Assembly: GCA_030598425.1 (NCBI GenBank)
Contig: JAUVPY010000069.1
Span: forward strand, 1 to 8,992
DNA from: Anaerolineae bacterium
GTDB lineage: Bacteria; Chloroflexota; Anaerolineae; 4572-78; NAK82
Direction of reading: 5' to 3'
Length of the DNA stretch: 8,992 bases
Shown piece after piece: positions 6,659-8,992 of the stretch; the first letter of the stretch is position 1, and every line of letters starts with the position of its first letter. A program made the position numbers and the translations under genes. The notes beneath the pieces are model-generated. The model did no database searches. It had not been told where the DNA came from and saw only the letters and a list, made by a program, of their open reading frames with translations.

Positions 6659-7903
6659 TTACTGATACACGCCATATTCCTTGGTGAAGTCGATCATGGC
6701 CTTCAGGTTCTCGGGCTTGGCCTCGTCCAACATGACCGCCGCGTCCATGATGAAGCCGCCGCCCTTGCCGACGGTGTCGATCAAGTTCTTGCAGTACTCC
6801 CGCACGTCATCGGGCGTGCCGGACAGCAGCATGACGTTGGGCACGTTGCCGGCGATGGTCGCAATACCGCCCAGCACCGACTTGGCTTTGACCATATCGG
6901 TGGTCGAGACGTGGTAGATGACTTTGCCCGGGGGCACGTCGGCGAAGTGCTCCAGGCGGCTCTCGACGTCGGCCTCGCAATAAACCACCGGGATGATACC
7001 CTGGTCGATCAGGGCCAGCATGCCCTTGCGCAGGTAAGGCCAATAGAACTCACCGAACTGGGCGTCGGACATGAAGTTGCGCGTGCCCTTGTGCATCCAG
7101 ATCCAGCACAGCGGCAACTCGGCACCGGCTGCGCCTGAGCCATACTCGACAAAGATCTTGGTAGCGATCTCCAGAGCATCGTGTAACTTGTCCGGGCGGC
7201 GGCGCATGTCGGCCAGGATCTCGCGGGTACCGCGCAGAGTGTCGCCGATGATGTCAAAGGGCGGCCAGTCGAAGCCAGCGTAAGCCTGCGGGTTGCCTTT
7301 GGCCTTCGTCTCATCAGCGTACTGCCCGATAGAATCGAACCAGCGGCCCAGCTCTTCGCCAGCCGCCGCGGCATTGCGCAAGGCTTCCTGCACTTCCGGC
7401 GCGGCCAGGCCTACATAGCCGCCGGTCCATCCGAACCACATGAAGGTGCGTACCGCCGGCCAGCCGGCTAGCCCGGCCAGGGGCGGGAAGGAACGCGGCA
7501 GCCACTTGGACATCATGAAGTGCGACGGGTCGTACAGGAACTCGTCGTACTCATCCGCCGTCATGTTCTCGCTTTCAATATACTGGTACATAACGTGGTC
7601 GCCTAGCCCATGCCCAGCCCATCTGAACCACTTGATGTCCAGCATCTCCATGGCTGGGGCCGGGTAGGCCAGGATGGGCCCGAAGTCCAGGTCGGGCTGG
7701 AAGTAGTCCTGGAACTTATGGCAGGCCTCCCGGGCCAGGGCGTAATCGTTCATGGCGTCCTTGAACGATACCCCGGCAAACGTGTAGGGATACAACTGGT
7801 ATGGTCCGAACACCGGCACCCGGTCCGGCACCCTGAGCGCAGCCACGTCCAGAACGCGCTTGACTCGTTCGGCATAAAGTTCTTCAGGCGATTTCTCGGA
7901 CAT
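6659..7903 (-). CDS. UroD/MtaA-fold corrinoid-dependent methyltransferase
   Basis: This 414-residue protein belongs to the uroporphyrinogen decarboxylase-like superfamily, which includes methyltransferases that move a methyl group between a small substrate and a corrinoid protein (MtaA, MtbA, CmuA, and MtvB-type aromatic O-demethylases). Family signs are the N-terminal 'ERVKRVLDVAALRVPDRVPV', 'FMSDAQFGEFYWPYLRKGML' (277-296), 'IPVVYCEADVESRLEHF' (304-320), 'HVSTTDMVKAK' (331-341) and the C-terminal 'GGGFIMDAAVMLDEAKPENLKAM' (381-403, split here only by naming its ends G381 and M403). The pairing with a corrinoid protein and a RACo-like protein argues for methyl transfer rather than haem synthesis. 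The MtaA-type zinc ligands H-x-C and a later Cys look changed: Y308-C309-E310, and Ala388-Ala389 where 'GC' is usual. The substrate cannot be read from sequence; methoxylated aromatics or methylamines are possible. The start is 2 bases after the stop of the corrinoid gene. Confidence 0.9.
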   Translation of the reverse strand: MSEKSPEELYAERVKRVLDVAALRVPDRVPVFGPYQLYPYTFAGVSFKDAMNDYALAREACHKFQDYFQPDLDFGPILAYPAPAMEMLDIKWFRWAGHGLGDHVMYQYIESENMTADEYDEFLYDPSHFMMSKWLPRSFPPLAGLAGWPAVRTFMWFGWTGGYVGLAAPEVQEALRNAAAAGEELGRWFDSIGQYADETKAKGNPQAYAGFDWPPFDIIGDTLRGTREILADMRRRPDKLHDALEIATKIFVEYGSGAAGAELPLCWIWMHKGTRNFMSDAQFGEFYWPYLRKGMLALIDQGIIPVVYCEADVESRLEHFADVPPGKVIYHVSTTDMVKAKSVLGGIATIAGNVPNVMLLSGTPDDVREYCKNLIDTVGKGGGFIMDAAVMLDEAKPENLKAMIDFTKEYGVYQ

Positions 7904-7905
7904 GA

Positions 7906-8541
7906 TTATTTCCCTCCGGTCCAGGACTTGGCAAGCTTGACGGCCGCCGTTGCATCCGGCCCGTAGGCATCGGCGCCGATGTATTGGGCAGCGCTGTCGT
8001 CCATGATCGCACCACCAATCATGATCTTGACGCTGTCGCGCAGGCCCGCCTCCTTGATGGCTTCTATGGTGACCCGCATCTGGTCGAAGGCCAGGGTCAG
8101 GAAACCGCTCAGACCCACCACCTCGGGATTGACTTCCTGGATGGCCTGAATGAATTTCTCGGGGGGGACGTCAACGCCCAGGTCGTGGACCTCGAAGTTG
8201 CTGATATCCAGCATAAAGCCAACGACATCCTTACCCAGGTCATGGATGTCACCCGCCACCGTCCCCAACACGATCTTACCCAGGGGTTCGGTTTGCGAAG
8301 CCTGCGCTTGCAGCATCGGCTTTACCATGTCGCCGATCGCTTTCAGCATGTCGCCGGCGATGATGAGCTCGGGTAGGAAGTACTCCCCGTCCTCGTAGCG
8401 GTCGCCGACGACGGTCATGGCCTCCTTGCCGGCATCCAGTACAGCTTGAGGGTCCTCGCCGGCATCAAGCATCTGCTGTGCCAGCTGAAGCGCCTCTTCC
8501 TCACGCATGTCTGCGATGGCACTGACCAGTTGTTCTTTCAT
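7906..8541 (-). CDS. Corrinoid (methylcobamide-binding) protein, MtaC/MtbC/MtvC type
   Basis: This 211-residue protein has the classical two-domain layout. Residues 1-85 form a helical cap domain ('ALQLAQQMLDAGEDPQAVL', 'VGDRYEDGEYFLPELIIAGDML'). Residues 88-208 form a Rossmann-like B12 domain. The base-off/His-on signature D98-x-H100-D101-x-x-G103 (GDIHDLGK, 97-104) supplies His100 as the lower cobalt ligand; S145-G146 and the IGGA turn (175-178) complete the nucleotide-tail pocket. It is the first gene of the cassette and carries the methyl group between the UroD-fold methyltransferase and an unknown acceptor. A minus-strand AAAGGA (8556-8551) lies 9 bases before the ATG. The upstream region contains the 8557-8723 inverted-repeat element. 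Specific substrate class (MtaC, MtbC, MttC or MtvC) cannot be decided without phylogeny. Confidence 0.95.
   Translation of the reverse strand: MKEQLVSAIADMREEEALQLAQQMLDAGEDPQAVLDAGKEAMTVVGDRYEDGEYFLPELIIAGDMLKAIGDMVKPMLQAQASQTEPLGKIVLGTVAGDIHDLGKDVVGFMLDISNFEVHDLGVDVPPEKFIQAIQEVNPEVVGLSGFLTLAFDQMRVTIEAIKEAGLRDSVKIMIGGAIMDDSAAQYIGADAYGPDATAAVKLAKSWTGGK
7912..7917 (-). promoter_or_regulatory. Shine-Dalgarno GGAGGG inside the end of the upstream gene
   Basis: GGAGGG on the minus strand lies in the last codons of the corrinoid-protein gene, 8 bases before the ATG at 7903. The TAA of the upstream gene (7908-7906) falls between this site and the ATG. This layout fixes the start of the methyltransferase and implies translational coupling, giving a matched supply of the two partner proteins. 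Confidence 0.8.
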
Positions 8542-8556
8542 TGAGCAATGTCCTTT

Positions 8557-8723
8557 CTAATGGTTTTTGACAAACAAAATCGGTAACGGGGATAGTAGAC
8601 CTATGCGCCCATCTCAGGGCGAACACCCAGGTTCGCCCCTACATTTCTGGCGTTTTTTGTAGGGGCAGACCTGCGTGTCTGCCCTTGACAAAACTACCGA
8701 TTTTGGTCGTCAAAATTCATTAG
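8557..8723. mobile_element. MITE-like composite inverted-repeat element upstream of the cassette
   Basis: The outer arms 8557-8586 and 8694-8723 are 30 bases each and complementary at 25 positions. The shared blocks are CTAATG, TTTTGAC and CAAAATCGGTA. Between them sit two hairpin-forming arms (8616-8643 and 8658-8685) that are themselves inverted copies, complementary at 23 of 28 positions. There is no reading frame for a transposase. Terminal inverted repeats, small size and nested palindromes fit a non-autonomous element. I could not find a clear flanking target duplication, so an old insertion or a purely regulatory palindrome remains possible. Any transcript starting upstream of it would carry the whole fold just before the ribosome-binding site of the corrinoid-protein gene. 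Confidence 0.5.
8616..8685. repeat. Pair of inverted TGTAGGGGC-type palindromes
   Basis: Each arm contains a perfect 8-bp hairpin with a 6-base loop. The left one is GGGCGAAC/GTTCGCCC (8617-8638). The right one is GGGCAGAC/GTCTGCCC (8663-8684). The two arms face each other across 14 bases (8644-8657), with TGTAGGGG at the inner ends. The unit resembles short intergenic repeats, often present in many copies, that I recall from Chloroflexota and cyanobacterial genomes; copy number here cannot be tested from one window. Confidence 0.65.
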
Positions 8724-8760
8724 GCGAGCACTAACGGTTTTTAATAAAGTTCACACCGGT

Positions 8761-8788
8761 TTCAAAGGCAGACGTGATAACATACAAT
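8761..8788 (+). promoter_or_regulatory. Possible sigma70-type promoter for the rightward zinc-ribbon gene
   Basis: TTCAAA (8761-8766) and TACAAT (8783-8788) are separated by 16 bases, matching the -35 and -10 consensus at 4 of 6 and 5 of 6 positions. Transcription would start near 8795 and leave an untranslated leader of about 85-120 bases before the ATG codons at 8880-8916. In AT-rich intergenic DNA such matches arise by chance, so this is tentative. Confidence 0.25.
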
Positions 8789-8874
8789 GGGCGTAAAGGC
8801 TTGCTTTCTAATTCAGGGCGTGTTTTCCGTTATCCTGGTCGCCAAAGCCCGTATTCGACTGCCGAGGCAATCCC

Positions 8875-8921
8875 TCGCTATGCGGTTCGCCATGCGGTTC
8901 GCTATGCGGTTCGCTATGCGG
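8875..8921 (+). repeat. 12-bp tandem repeat (unit ATGCGGTTCGCT), about 3.9 copies
   Basis: The unit occurs at 8880-8891 (with one T-to-C change, ending in GCC), 8892-8903 and 8904-8915, with a partial copy at 8916-8921 and the TCGCT tail of a preceding copy at 8875-8879. The period is a multiple of three, so each copy gives an in-frame ATG in the frame of the zinc-ribbon gene and would add Met-Arg-Phe-Ala. It is too short and has no spacers, so it is not a CRISPR array. Confidence 0.85.
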
Positions 8922-8992
8922 TGTACAGTCTGTCCTATTACGCACGTTCCCAATAGCGTATTCTGCGATGAATGTGGCGCGTATCTCCTGCA
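8916..8992 (+). CDS. N-terminal zinc ribbon of an unidentified protein (3' partial)
   Basis: From the ATG at 8916 the frame reads MRCTVCPITHVPNSVFCDECG and continues to the window edge (text limited here to the motif without its last residue). It has C-x2-C-x10-C-x2-C, the usual N-terminal zinc ribbon of many bacterial proteins, with the typical 'N-S-x-F-C-D-E-C-G-A' second knuckle. In such proteins the ribbon precedes FHA, membrane or other domains, none of which is visible here. The frame is open upstream to an ATG at 8787, but that extension looks unlike family N-termini. Four in-frame ATGs (8880, 8892, 8904, 8916) lie in the tandem repeat, and none has a clear Shine-Dalgarno site, so the start is uncertain. 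I chose 8916 because Met-Arg-Cys directly before the first knuckle is the common form. The gene is divergent from the corrinoid cassette. Confidence 0.6.
   Translation, partial: MRCTVCPITHVPNSVFCDECGAYLL

Noticed and set aside
8542..8723. Cobalamin riboswitch upstream of the corrinoid cassette
   Set aside because: No B12-box-like conserved core was seen on either strand; the palindromes there are simple hairpins.
8787..8915. N-terminal extension of the zinc-ribbon gene from ATG 8787
   Set aside because: The frame is open, but the ATG overlaps the candidate -10 element, has no ribosome-binding site, and the encoded residues look unlike a zinc-ribbon protein N-terminus.
8875..8923. Possible CRISPR array
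   Set aside because: The units are 12 bp, directly adjacent and without spacers; this is a simple tandem repeat.
8774..8956. 60-residue plus-strand reading frame with YAVR repeats
   Set aside because: It is a different frame across the same 12-bp repeat, has no recognisable motif, and ends in TAG inside the zinc-ribbon coding region. The frame giving C-x2-C-x10-C-x2-C is far more convincing.

Overview
The window looks like a piece of a Chloroflexota (Anaerolineae-type) chromosome or metagenomic contig. The evidence is indirect. There is a large secreted-type beta-propeller protein with a Thr/Pro linker, an anaerobic corrinoid methyl-transfer cassette, and an intergenic palindromic repeat of the TGTAGGGGC type that I recall from Chloroflexota and cyanobacteria. 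I could not run a database search, so the taxonomy is an inference.

Layout. Bases 1-3786 (+) hold the 3' part of one very long gene, open at the left edge. It encodes a YVTN/WD-like propeller region, then thirteen Asp-box (BNR, S-x-D-x-G-x-x-W) repeats, a Thr/Pro/Ser linker and a C-terminal LGFP-like domain. A short convergent gap (3787-3858) follows, with a weak nested hairpin. Bases 3859-8541 (-) hold a co-directional cassette. Read in transcription order it is: a corrinoid-binding protein (8541-7906), a UroD/MtaA-fold methyltransferase (7903-6659), a RACo-like [2Fe-2S]/ASKHA corrinoid reactivator (6495-4669), and a protein of the MetH-type B12-reactivation family (4569-3859). The last gene is interrupted by one in-frame TAG. 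Bases 8542-8915 are non-coding and carry a composite inverted-repeat (MITE-like) element at 8557-8723 and a possible promoter for the rightward gene. A second plus-strand gene starts near 8880-8916 with a zinc ribbon and runs off the right edge; its start codon lies inside a 12-bp tandem repeat.

How the genes fit together. The methyltransferase should move a methyl group from an unidentified O-, N- or S-methyl donor to Co(I) of the corrinoid protein. When the cobalt is oxidised to Co(II), the RACo-like protein would reduce it back at the cost of ATP. The terminal gene resembles the S-adenosylmethionine-binding reactivation domain of methionine synthase, which suggests a second reactivation or docking partner. 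No second methyltransferase (corrinoid to tetrahydrofolate or coenzyme M) is present, so the methyl acceptor must be encoded elsewhere or be different.

Most worth checking: the in-frame amber codon in the reactivation gene, the composite repeat with compensatory base changes directly upstream of the cassette, the nested inverted repeat between the methyltransferase and reactivator genes, the atypical metal-site residues of the methyltransferase, and the tandem repeat that multiplies the start codon of the zinc-ribbon gene.
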